Of a stretch of DNA of 35,638 nt, positions 17,087 through 28,182 are shown piece after piece; position 1 is the stretch's first letter, and each line of letters begins with the position of its first letter. Origin of the DNA: an uncultured Holophagaceae bacterium (GTDB lineage Bacteria > Acidobacteriota > Holophagae > Holophagales > Holophagaceae). A program made the position numbers and the translations under genes. The stretch lies in assembly GCA_903839205.1 (NCBI GenBank), contig CAIMBM010000023.1, positions 1 through 35,638 on the forward strand, given 5' to 3'. The notes under the pieces were generated by a model, which saw only the letters and a list, made by a program, of their open reading frames with translations, searched no databases and was not told the origin of the DNA.

Positions 17087-18994
17087 ATGGCCACGCTCCT
17101 TAAACCCTTCTCACCCACGGTGCTGCGGCGCGAGAGTCCGGTGCCTTCGGACCTGGACATCGCCCAGGCCGCGGCGCTCAAGCCCATCGGAATGGTGGCC
17201 GCGGAACTCGGCCTTGGAGAGGACGAGCTCGAGTACTACGGACCCACCAAGGCCAAGGTGCGGCTCGAGGTGCTGGAACGCCTGCGGGAATGCGTGAACG
17301 GGCGCTACATCGACGTCACCGCCATCACGCCGACACCCCTGGGGGAGGGCAAGACCACCACGACGGTGGGGCTCAGCCAGGCCCTGGGAGCCCATCTCGG
17401 CAAGCGCGTGCTCACCTGCATCCGTCAGCCCAGCCAGGGGCCGACCTTCGGGATCAAGGGCGGCGCGGCGGGGGGCGGCTACAGCCAAGTGGTGCCCATG
17501 GAGGACTTCAACCTCCACCTCACCGGGGACATCCATGCCATCACCGCGGCCCACAACCTCTGCGCCGCCGCCATCGACGCCCGCCTCCTGCACGAAGCCG
17601 GCGCCACGGATGACCAGCTCTTCGAGCGGATCTTCCCGAAGGGGAAGGGCAGTCGGAAGTTCCCCCGGTCGCTCCAGCTGCGCTGCACGAAGCTGGGCAT
17701 CCCCAAGGGCGATCCCGACACCTTCACGGCCGAGGAGCGCCACCGGATCTGCCGTCTGGACCTCGATCCGGCCACCATCACCTGGCGCCGGGTGCTGGAC
17801 ACCAGCGACCGGTTCCTCCGCGGCGTCACCGTGGGCACGGGCCCGGAGGAGCTGGAGTTCAGCCGGGAGACGGGCTTCGACATCACGGTGGCCAGCGAGA
17901 TCATGGCCATCCTGGCCCTCACCACGGGCCTTGCGGACATGCGGCACCGCCTGGGTGCCATGGTTGTCGGGCTCAACCGGCGGGGCGAGCCCATCACCGC
18001 CGAGGACCTGGGGGTGGCCGGCGCCATGACCGTCCTCATGAAGGATGCCCTCAAGCCCACCCTGATGCAGACCCTGGAAGGCACGCCGGTCTTCGTGCAT
18101 GCCGGGCCCTTCGCCAACATCGCCCACGGCAACAGCTCCATCCTGGCCGACCAGATCGCCCTCAAGCTGGCGGACTACGTGGTTACCGAATCCGGTTTCG
18201 GCGCCGACATGGGCATGGAGAAGTTCTTCGACATCAAGTGCCGGGTGTCCGGGCTGGTGCCGGACGCCGTGGTCCTGGTGGCCACCGTCCGCGCCCTCAA
18301 GATGCACGGCGGCGGCCCCAAGGTCGTGGCGGGGAAGCCCCTGGATCCGGTCTATGTGGACGAGAACCTGGACCTCCTGCGGCAGGGTCTCCCCAACCTC
18401 CTCCACCACATCCACATCGCCCGGAAGTTCGGCGTGCCCGTGGTGGTGGCCGTCAACGGCTTCGCCACGGATTCGCAGGCGGAACTGGATCTGGTGCGCC
18501 GGGCCTCGCTGGAAGGCGGCGCCGAGGATGCCGTGGTCTGCCAGAACTGGGCCCTGGGCGGGGAAGGGGCCCTGGACCTGGCCCGATCCGTTGTGCGGGT
18601 CTGCGAGCGTCCCTCGGATTTCCGGTTCCTCTACGGGCTGGACGAGCCCATCAAGCAGAAGATCGAGACCATCGCCCGGGAGGTCTACGGCGCCGATGGG
18701 GTGGACTATTCCCCGGAAGCCGAGGCCCGCATCGAGGCCTACACCCGCCTGGGCTACGACCGCCTGCCCATCTGCATGGCCAAGACGCACCTCAGCCTGA
18801 GCCATGACCCCAACCTCAAGGGGGCTCCCAGGGGCTTCCGCATCCCCGTGCGGGACATCCGGGCCAGCGTCGGCGCGGGCTTCCTGTACCCCCTGCTGGG
18901 CAAGATGGCCACCATGCCCGGCCTGCCCACCCGGCCCGGTTTCTACGATGTGGATGTGGATCCGGAAACCGGGCGGGTGGTGGGGCTTTTCTAG
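17087..18994 (+). CDS. fhs: Formate--tetrahydrofolate ligase
   Basis: [93 protein letters not shown]-terminal [16 protein letters not shown]. Confidence 0.96.
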   Translation: MATLLKPFSPTVLRRESPVPSDLDIAQAAALKPIGMVAAELGLGEDELEYYGPTKAKVRLEVLERLRECVNGRYIDVTAITPTPLGEGKTTTTVGLSQALGAHLGKRVLTCIRQPSQGPTFGIKGGAAGGGYSQVVPMEDFNLHLTGDIHAITAAHNLCAAAIDARLLHEAGATDDQLFERIFPKGKGSRKFPRSLQLRCTKLGIPKGDPDTFTAEERHRICRLDLDPATITWRRVLDTSDRFLRGVTVGTGPEELEFSRETGFDITVASEIMAILALTTGLADMRHRLGAMVVGLNRRGEPITAEDLGVAGAMTVLMKDALKPTLMQTLEGTPVFVHAGPFANIAHGNSSILADQIALKLADYVVTESGFGADMGMEKFFDIKCRVSGLVPDAVVLVATVRALKMHGGGPKVVAGKPLDPVYVDENLDLLRQGLPNLLHHIHIARKFGVPVVVAVNGFATDSQAELDLVRRASLEGGAEDAVVCQNWALGGEGALDLARSVVRVCERPSDFRFLYGLDEPIKQKIETIAREVYGADGVDYSPEAEARIEAYTRLGYDRLPICMAKTHLSLSHDPNLKGAPRGFRIPVRDIRASVGAGFLYPLLGKMATMPGLPTRPGFYDVDVDPETGRVVGLF

Positions 18995-19134
18995 GTATTT
19001 GCCGGCAGGGATGAGCCATTCCAGGACGCTGCACCTCACCAGGCTTAACCTGTATTTTCCCAGGTGAACTGGGGTGAAATCGGTTTTCAACATTGCCTCT
19101 CCTGGGTTCGATAAGGAATCCAGGGGGTCACCGA

Positions 19135-19533
19135 ATGCGCCTCAGCAACAACCAATTCAGGCTGCTTGGCGTCATGGTCATCGGCGTCGCCTGCTCCATC
19201 ATCGCGGGAAAGAACTCGGCCACGGCCACGGCCTCCGTTTCGGCCCGAATCGTCCCCCGCTCCGCCTTAGATTACGATCTTTCGAACGAGGTGCTCCTGC
19301 AGGGGCAGGTGGTTACGCGGGAGCCGGGCATCATCGTGCTCCGGCTGACGGCCGGAACCGTGCGGGTAGATACGGGGTCCTGGGCTGGTTCCGAGCTGCT
19401 TCGGCCCGGCACCCGGATCGAGGTCGTGGCTTCCAGGCGCCAGGAGGACGGCCACCAGCGATTCGTGGCCCGGGAAATCCGCTACTCCGGGGGCGCCGTG
19501 GTACTCAGGGACGCCCAGGGCGTTCCGCTCTAG
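19135..19533 (+). CDS. Hypothetical membrane-anchored/secreted protein with a possible small beta-barrel (OB-like) domain
   Basis: N-terminal hydrophobic segment (LLGVMVIGVACSIIAG), then LLQGQVVTREPGIIVLRLTAGTVRVDTGSWAG...; stop overlaps the convergent gene's stop. Confidence 0.5.
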   Translation: MRLSNNQFRLLGVMVIGVACSIIAGKNSATATASVSARIVPRSALDYDLSNEVLLQGQVVTREPGIIVLRLTAGTVRVDTGSWAGSELLRPGTRIEVVASRRQEDGHQRFVAREIRYSGGAVVLRDAQGVPL

Positions 19534-20480
19534 TTGTAGGCCACCGTCACGTTGAAGGTGCCCGAATAAGCGCCGGGCAGCTGGTTGGCTGCCACGGTGA
19601 GGGTACCGCCAACCTTCAGGGTCTGCTGCCCGCTGCCGTCCAGAAGGCCCGCGCCCGGGCTCGTGGTGGGCGAACTCGTGAGGGACACATTGAGGGGCAC
19701 ACCGGGACCAGTGAGTGCGAGGCCTGGAGGCATGGAGATCGTGTAGTTGATGCCAGGTTCGCCGACGACGGTAAAGATGGCGGGGCCCACATTGCCTCCG
19801 GAGGCCAATGCGGCGCCGCCGGTGGCACTGCGCGGACCTTCGGGTGGCAACACCACCGTACCCAGGGCCCCACTTGCGATGATGTTGCCGAAGTTCAAGT
19901 CCGCGGATTTGGAGATGCTGATGGCCGGACTATAATCGGCCCGTACGATGAAGATCGTGGTGCTGACCCGGCCTGTGGCGAGGTCGGTCAAGCTGAGATT
20001 GAAATTCCCGGTGTAGAGGCCAGCGGGCGTGGTGCCGGTGCCCCCCGCCAAGGCGACTCCCATGGAGAATTCGCCCGTGGTACCCGAGGCCGGGAACATG
20101 CCGCTAGTGGTGTTGGGGTCCATGGTCAGGGCCGTGACCCGCAGGGTTCCCCCCCTGGGGCCCGTCAGGGTGAAGGGGACGGTGCTGTCGGTCGCGAGAA
20201 TCCATCCGTCACCTTTCTTCCCGGAAAGCGTGAAGCGGCCGAGGCTGATACCACCCCTGGCCGAGTTCGTGCCCAAGGACGAATTGAGGCGGACTAGCGC
20301 GCCTGAGAAGGGCCGGGCCACGACAGACCCCACGTTGATATCGGTGAATTTGGTGATGCTCGGCGTGACCTGTGCGTTCTGCGGGGCCTGGATCGCCTGT
20401 GCCTGGATCAGGGGGCCGGTCGCGGCCAGCAGGACGAGTCGGCACAGGCTCGGAGCCTTGAGATCGAGGGGAGGAATCAT
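19530..20480 (-). CDS. Secreted protein with two tandem DUF4402-like (fimbrial subunit-like) domains; candidate minor/tip subunit
   Basis: Two modules, the second ending in LKVGGTLTVAANQLPGAYSGTFNVTVAYN, closely matching the end of the 24103..24597 product (LHVAANQTPNAYSGSFTVSIVYQ). Start overlaps the usher stop (ATGA). Confidence 0.7.
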   Translation of the reverse strand: MIPPLDLKAPSLCRLVLLAATGPLIQAQAIQAPQNAQVTPSITKFTDINVGSVVARPFSGALVRLNSSLGTNSARGGISLGRFTLSGKKGDGWILATDSTVPFTLTGPRGGTLRVTALTMDPNTTSGMFPASGTTGEFSMGVALAGGTGTTPAGLYTGNFNLSLTDLATGRVSTTIFIVRADYSPAISISKSADLNFGNIIASGALGTVVLPPEGPRSATGGAALASGGNVGPAIFTVVGEPGINYTISMPPGLALTGPGVPLNVSLTSSPTTSPGAGLLDGSGQQTLKVGGTLTVAANQLPGAYSGTFNVTVAYN

Positions 20481-23188
20481 GGCTGTTCCTTCTTTGGACC
20501 TTCGTTCTGCTGCACGGGCAGAATGGCGGTGCCGGGGGTGAACACCCAGTCGAAGCCATCCAGGACTGTGCCCTCGGGCGTCATGATGACATCTTTGGGA
20601 GGCAGGACCGCCAGTCCAAGGCGGTGCAGGTCGGCCTCGGAGGGTCGGAGCTGGTAGGTTCCCGGCGGGATATCTGACAGAGCATAAAATCCATCGAAGG
20701 AGGTTCTGACTCCTTTGACGGTCTTGCCCTTCGAATCCACGAGCTCCAACAGCAGGCCGGCCAGCTCCCTGGAGACGCCCTCGCGCTTCAGGTAGGCCGT
20801 GCCCGTGATCTCGCCGAACAGCACCAAGGGCACATCCACCACCACCACGTGGCCCGGACGGGGCGTGATCCGCAGTCCCGGCGTACCAGGACGCATGAGC
20901 GGATCCTCCAGCGTGGAAGTGTTGACGGAAAGGTTGGCGTCGAGATCGCTGGGTAGGTTGGTGAGGAAGGCCACGCCATCGGCATCGGTGGCCCAGGGCT
21001 GGGGCGCCCCATTGGACAGGAACCCCACCCCTGGAACGAGCTTCTCCCCGGTGTCCCTCCGGCCGTTGCCGTTGGTGTCGAGGAAGGCCCGGGCCGAGAC
21101 GGCGCCCTGGGCGGCGAGCCCCTGGGCCTGGGGCCGGATCCGGCCGCTCCGGGGCTCCCGGGCGAACCCCGCACGCAGCGTGAGGGTCAGGCCGAGGCGG
21201 GTGAGTCGGGAATAGGTGACATCCATGCCGAGCGCGTAGGCTCCTTGGGTCTTTTGTGCGCCAAACTGAAGGATCGTATCACTGGGATTCTGCAAATGGA
21301 TGAGTCCCGTCTGCAGATTGAAGGGTTCGAAGCGGGCCGTTTCCGTGAAGACCGACAGCGTGTTCAGGCGCTGGGGTCCCTCGAACTGATAGTTGGCCTG
21401 GGCCCGCAGGGAGAAATCCCGGAAGAACTTGCTGGCGAGGAAGTCTCCCATTGTGTTGGCTGGGAAGTAGGCCGGGCCCCGGCCCTCGGTTCGGGTGATC
21501 ACGTTGGAGAGGAAGTAGCCGCCTATAGACGTAGAGAGGCGATTCCGCAGGGTGTCGACGCTGCCCCCCGCCACCAGCTGGTCCCGGGTCCCGCCCAGGT
21601 CGAAGGTGACGAGGCTGCGGGCCAGGCTGGGCAGGGCGGTGGAGGTCTCCAGGCTGCTGCGGCTTTGGATGAGTCCGTAGGTGGGCAGGAACACTTCACT
21701 GACAAAGCCGTCCTTCAGCCCAGCGTAGCGGGCCGTGAGGCTGGTGGGTCCGAGGCGGCTACGCAAATCCAACTGGGCGACGCGCCCCCCCTCTGCCTCC
21801 TGGGCCACACCGAGGGTGGTGGCAAGGAAGGTCCAGAAGCCCTGGATGTCGGCAGTGGCGTAGCTGTGTCGCTGGCGGTTCAGGTCCATTTCCAGCAGGG
21901 ACAGCCCAGTGGAGAGCTGTTGGGAAAGACCGTAACGGCCCTCGATCTGGTCCCGTCTCCCGCCTTGTGCACCCAGCTGAGGGGTGGCACCCATTACCCG
22001 GTATTGGAAGGCCCCTTCGGGGGTTTGGCTTTCGCTCACATTGAAATGGGCCGCCTCCTCGGAGCGCTGGCCCTGGGGGCCGTAGAACACCAGCCGGAAA
22101 TCGTTCCAGCCGAAGTACAGCGGCACGTTCAGGAACTCATAGCGGCCATCGGCACGGGAGGCCTGGAAACCCACCAGCACCTGGTTCCGGTAGAGTTCCA
22201 CCTGCCAGCCCGGCGGCAGGCTGCCCTGGAAGGAATGGCGGTCAAAGGTGTCCTGTTGTTGCAGGGGGTAGTTGGTCAGCATGGCGCCGGTGCCGGTCAC
22301 CGGAATCGACAGCAGGTTGATGCCGGGATCGAGGACTTCCCCGATGGCGAAGGCCGTGGCCTTCAGGGGACCCAGCAATTCGGCGTGTGGGTCCCGGCGG
22401 CCCATGTTCATCTGAAAATCCGAGACACCACCGTGGTCATCGAGGTTTGCGTAGAGCGTGGTGGATAGGCCCAGGAAATCACAGGCGCTGAAGGTCGTGC
22501 TTTGGACCTGGAGGTGCCGCTGGGCTCCCGGAGTGGTCAGGGCCTGAAGGCGGAGGGTCTCGTCTACCATGGGCACTTCCAGGAGGCGATAGGGATCGGG
22601 CCAGGGTTCGAAGGCCTTGGGTCCTTCGGAAGGACGGACGCGCCCGACCAGGCGCTCCCGCTGCCAGCGCTCCTGGAGGGGCAGGGGCGTGCGGGGCAGG
22701 ACCGTGAGTGTGGCGCCGTGGCGATCCACCCGGAGGTCCAGGGGCAGCCAGGCCGCGATGAGGCGAGTGTCCACATAGATGTCGTCCTCGTGCAGCTCCA
22801 CCTGGGTACGGTCGAAACCCTGGCGCCGTCCCTCGATCACCACGGTGCCCGCCAGCACATTCAGGCTGAAGCGGCGCTTCTCCTCGAGGAAGAAGCCCTC
22901 GGCCCGGCCCCGGGCCGGGTCGGTCAGGATGGCCAGGTCCAGCAGCCGGCAGAGTTCCCCCAGGGGCACCAGGAAACCGTCTTTCACGGGGAACCCGGGG
23001 AAGGTGCCGCTGAGGGTGGCCTGATCCAGCTGCAGGGCGAACAGGAAGACCTCCTCCTCCGGGCGATTCACGCGCAGCTCCGCGAGGTTGGTGGGGCCTC
23101 CAGCGGGGGTGCCGGCGGCGCAAGGCGGTACCGTGGCCAGCACCAAGGCCAGGGGCCAGAGGGCCTTCCGCCGGGGAGAGGGCAGCAT
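20477..23188 (-). CDS. Usher-like outer membrane beta-barrel protein of a chaperone-usher system
   Basis: 903 aa with signal peptide; plug-like WQVELYRNQVLVGFQASRADGRYEFLNVPLYFGWNDFRLVFYGPQGQ; long amphipathic barrel region; C-terminal SdrD/Cna-B-like segments (AFLDTNGNGRRDTGEKLVPGVGF; SFDGFYALSDIPPGTYQLR). Confidence 0.75.
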   Translation of the reverse strand: MLPSPRRKALWPLALVLATVPPCAAGTPAGGPTNLAELRVNRPEEEVFLFALQLDQATLSGTFPGFPVKDGFLVPLGELCRLLDLAILTDPARGRAEGFFLEEKRRFSLNVLAGTVVIEGRRQGFDRTQVELHEDDIYVDTRLIAAWLPLDLRVDRHGATLTVLPRTPLPLQERWQRERLVGRVRPSEGPKAFEPWPDPYRLLEVPMVDETLRLQALTTPGAQRHLQVQSTTFSACDFLGLSTTLYANLDDHGGVSDFQMNMGRRDPHAELLGPLKATAFAIGEVLDPGINLLSIPVTGTGAMLTNYPLQQQDTFDRHSFQGSLPPGWQVELYRNQVLVGFQASRADGRYEFLNVPLYFGWNDFRLVFYGPQGQRSEEAAHFNVSESQTPEGAFQYRVMGATPQLGAQGGRRDQIEGRYGLSQQLSTGLSLLEMDLNRQRHSYATADIQGFWTFLATTLGVAQEAEGGRVAQLDLRSRLGPTSLTARYAGLKDGFVSEVFLPTYGLIQSRSSLETSTALPSLARSLVTFDLGGTRDQLVAGGSVDTLRNRLSTSIGGYFLSNVITRTEGRGPAYFPANTMGDFLASKFFRDFSLRAQANYQFEGPQRLNTLSVFTETARFEPFNLQTGLIHLQNPSDTILQFGAQKTQGAYALGMDVTYSRLTRLGLTLTLRAGFAREPRSGRIRPQAQGLAAQGAVSARAFLDTNGNGRRDTGEKLVPGVGFLSNGAPQPWATDADGVAFLTNLPSDLDANLSVNTSTLEDPLMRPGTPGLRITPRPGHVVVVDVPLVLFGEITGTAYLKREGVSRELAGLLLELVDSKGKTVKGVRTSFDGFYALSDIPPGTYQLRPSEADLHRLGLAVLPPKDVIMTPEGTVLDGFDWVFTPGTAILPVQQNEGPKKEQP

Positions 23189-24028
23189 TCAGGGAAGCGT
23201 GAGAAAGGTTTCGGCCAACAGAGTGCCCCCATCCTGGGGGGGGAGGGCAAAGGTGATCCGGATGCGGCTGCCGGGGGGCAGGGTCCTGCCGGAGGGCAGG
23301 CCCAAAGCCACGAGACGGCTGGCATTGGGCGGGTACACCGCCAGGCCCGAGGCTTCCACCAGCGTTTCCGGGTTCCCGTTGGAGGGGATGAGGCTGGCAC
23401 GGACATCCCCGAATACCGACCGGTTGCCGCTTCGGTCCAGGCGGAACTGCAGGCTGTGGGCAGCCAGATCTAGGTGAGGGTCGGCGATGCCGACCTGGGC
23501 AGAGGTCTCCCCCTGCCGGATGATCAGGGGGATTGCGACGCCGTAGATGGCCGTGAGCTTGATGGATAACACCGTCGGAACCTTAGCCGGGACAGGAACG
23601 GCCTCCGGCGGGGGTGGCACGGCCCGGAAGAGCATGTGCAAACGATACTCCCCGGTCGGCAGCTCCGCGGGCTTGCGAACCTGGATGCGCACGGTCTGGG
23701 ACTCCTGCGGTTCCAGGGTCACCTCTCGGGGCGAGAACCGGAACAGGGATTGGAGATTCTCGGAGCCAGGATCCTGAGGCCGTTCCTGGATCCCGCCCCC
23801 TTCGTCCATCTCCATGCGCACCAAGGAAATTCGGTAGGTGGCGCGGGTCTGCCCGACGTTGGACAGGCTCACTTCAGCCGTGCGCTTGCGGCCCTCGAAC
23901 ACCACTCGGGTCGGAGCCACCAGCAGGTCGCCAACTCCGCCAGGAGGGGGGGGCTGAGGCGTCTGAGGAAACGCCAGTGAACTCCAGACAAGTAGGACCG
24001 GCATGGTCCAGTTACGGAAGGATCGCAT
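23189..24028 (-). CDS. Fimbrial (PapD-like) periplasmic chaperone
   Basis: Signal peptide, DLLVAPTRVVFEGRKRTAEVSLSNVGQTRATYRISL, FRFSPREVTLEPQESQTVRIQVRKPAELPTGEYRLHMLFR; directly abuts the usher gene (TGA-ATG). Confidence 0.85.
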   Translation of the reverse strand: MRSFRNWTMPVLLVWSSLAFPQTPQPPPPGGVGDLLVAPTRVVFEGRKRTAEVSLSNVGQTRATYRISLVRMEMDEGGGIQERPQDPGSENLQSLFRFSPREVTLEPQESQTVRIQVRKPAELPTGEYRLHMLFRAVPPPPEAVPVPAKVPTVLSIKLTAIYGVAIPLIIRQGETSAQVGIADPHLDLAAHSLQFRLDRSGNRSVFGDVRASLIPSNGNPETLVEASGLAVYPPNASRLVALGLPSGRTLPPGSRIRITFALPPQDGGTLLAETFLTLP

Positions 24029-24040
24029 GAAGCCTCGCAC

Positions 24041-24076
24041 ACGAAAAATGCCCAGGACACATAGGGCGCCCTGGGC
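24041..24076 (-). terminator. Intrinsic terminator-like hairpin between pilin and chaperone genes
   Basis: Minus strand reads GCCCAGG-GCGCCCTATGTGT-CCTGGGC-ATTTTTCGT: 7-bp stem followed by five T. Confidence 0.6.
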
Positions 24077-24102
24077 GGATCAAGGAATCGGGCGAGGTTC
24101 AG

Positions 24103-24597
24103 CTACTGGTAGACAATGGAGACGGTGAAGCTCCCGGAATAGGCATTTGGTGTCTGATTGGCGGCCACGTGTAGTTTGGCGCCCACCCCGAACGTCGCAG
24201 TTCCGCTGCTGAGTGTGCCGGTGCCTGAGGGGTCTGATGTGAATGTGTCTACGAGCATGGTATGAGGAGTACCGGCGTTATCGGAGATGTTGATACTGCT
24301 CGGCAGCGTGATGGTAAAGGACTGGTTTCCCGTTCCGGTCGCCGTGAATGAAGCGGCCGCGCCCGACCCACCGCCAGACGTCACCCCGGATAGCGTGCGA
24401 GTGCCATCAGTCGGGCTCACCACCACCGTGCCGGCACTGGAACCGGGAACAATGGCCCCAAAGGACAGGGGGGTGGTATTGACCAGGGAGAGGCTTGTAA
24501 TGATGGTGGCGGAGGCGTTGGCGTTGGCCGACTGGGCAAAGGCGACTGGTGTGGCCAGAAGAAGGGCACCAGTGATGATGTGTGCGGTAAATTTCAT
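24103..24597 (-). CDS. DUF4402 domain protein; probable major fimbrial subunit
   Basis: MKFTAHIITGALLLATPVAFAQS signal peptide, LSLVNTTPLSFGAIVPGSSAGTVVVSPTDGTRTLSGV..., C-terminal AYSGSFTVSIVYQ; SD AAGGAG upstream of the ATG. Confidence 0.82.
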   Translation of the reverse strand: MKFTAHIITGALLLATPVAFAQSANANASATIITSLSLVNTTPLSFGAIVPGSSAGTVVVSPTDGTRTLSGVTSGGGSGAAASFTATGTGNQSFTITLPSSINISDNAGTPHTMLVDTFTSDPSGTGTLSSGTATFGVGAKLHVAANQTPNAYSGSFTVSIVYQ

Positions 24598-24676
24598 AGT
24601 CTGCTCCTTAAGATAATGGGTGAAATGAACGAGACTGAATAGGGATCCAGGATCGTTCAAATACAGTGCTTCGTGG

Positions 24677-24704
24677 ATTATCATGCCGTTTTCAACCTAG
24701 TCAA
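24677..24704 (-). promoter_or_regulatory. Sigma-70-like promoter for the fimbrial locus
   Basis: Minus strand TTGACT - 16 nt - GATAAT, about 80 nt upstream of the pilin ATG. Confidence 0.55.
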
Positions 24705-24803
24705 GCCCCTTGAGGTCCTTTTTGGAGACCTCTGGCCGCCTGGGGGAATTCCGACTTTGGGTAGGCCCCCGGATGGATGAGGTCCGACGCGGACCCATAA
24801 AGG

Positions 24804-24840
24804 GAGCGGGCCGGGGCGATGGATTCGCCCCGGCCCGCTC
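24804..24840 (-). terminator. Perfect 16-bp hairpin downstream of icd (transcription end signal)
   Basis: GAGCGGGCCGGGGCGA-TGGAT-TCGCCCCGGCCCGCTC, 20 nt past the icd stop. Confidence 0.65.
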
Positions 24841-24859
24841 TTTGGTTGGATCGTTGAAC

Positions 24860-27196
<2,337 letters not shown>

Positions 27197-27243
27197 TTAG
27201 CCCCGGGGCCAGGGGAGGTTGGGACTTAGGTCACGCCCCCTGA

Positions 27244-28173
27244 TTATCCCAGCACTGGCATGGAAGATCCCGAGGCCGACCTGAGGGTCCCCCGGGCCAT
27301 GGCGAAGTCCATGCGGCCCAGGTTCACCCCGCCGAAACCCACCTGGAAAACCAGGGTCTCGCCCCGGGCCTGGGGCACCCGGGTTGGGGCCTCCAGGAAG
27401 GTGTGGCTGTGGCCACCGATGATGGCGTCGATGCCGGCCACCTGGCCCGGCATCTGCAGGTCGTCCGGGGCCGTCCCCTTCAGGTCATAGCCCAGGTGGG
27501 AGAGCACCACCACCAGGTCGGCCTTTTCGACCTCCCGCAGGTGCTGCACGACGGGCCGCAGGCATTCGTAGGGGTCTCTCCAGCCGACCCCCTCGTGGTT
27601 CTTCGGGGACACCAGTCCGGCAAAGGCCACACCCACGCCGGTGATGCCCACGCGGAGGCCAGGGAAGGTTCGAATCAGGGAGGGCCGGACCCGCTTGCCC
27701 AGTTCCGGCGCCCCCTTGAAGTCGAAGTTGCAGTTCACGAAGGGGAAGGGCGGGTTGGGGTGCTGAAGCTGCTCCATGGCTTCCATGGCCTCCACCAGCA
27801 GCTCCACGCCGTTGTCGAAGTCGTGGTTGCCCAGGGTCCCCGCGTCGTAGCCCAGCATGCGCATGAGCTGGTAGTCGAGTCGCCCCTTGTAGCGGTTGAA
27901 GTAGGGCGTGCCCTGGAAGGTATCCCCGGCATCCAGCAGCAGCACAGAACCCAGCTGTGCCCTCAGCTGGCGCAGCAGGGTGGCCCGGCGGGCGACGCCG
28001 CCCAGGCCGCTGATGGGACCGTTCCCCGGTCCGAAGGGTTCGATATGGGAATGGGTGTCGTTGGTGTGGAGGAGGGTGATGCGGCCGGAGGATGGTGCCG
28101 CCGCGGCCCCCAGGGGCAGGTGCGAGGCGACCGTGGCGGCAGCCAGGGAGGCAATGAAATCGCGGCGATCCAT
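27244..28173 (-). CDS. 5'-nucleotidase/UshA-type metallophosphoesterase (catalytic domain only)
   Basis: Tat-like signal MDRRDFIASLAAATVA; ITLLHTNDTHSHIEP, LLDAGDTFQGTPYFN, GNHDFDNG, IIGGHSHTF. Confidence 0.9.
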   Translation of the reverse strand: MDRRDFIASLAAATVASHLPLGAAAAPSSGRITLLHTNDTHSHIEPFGPGNGPISGLGGVARRATLLRQLRAQLGSVLLLDAGDTFQGTPYFNRYKGRLDYQLMRMLGYDAGTLGNHDFDNGVELLVEAMEAMEQLQHPNPPFPFVNCNFDFKGAPELGKRVRPSLIRTFPGLRVGITGVGVAFAGLVSPKNHEGVGWRDPYECLRPVVQHLREVEKADLVVVLSHLGYDLKGTAPDDLQMPGQVAGIDAIIGGHSHTFLEAPTRVPQARGETLVFQVGFGGVNLGRMDFAMARGTLRSASGSSMPVLG

Positions 28174-28182
28174 TTCAGCCTC

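Noticed and set aside
17111-19093. 660-aa minus-strand ORF opposite fhs
   Set aside because: Entirely antisense to a clearly recognisable formate-THF ligase; no domain motifs.
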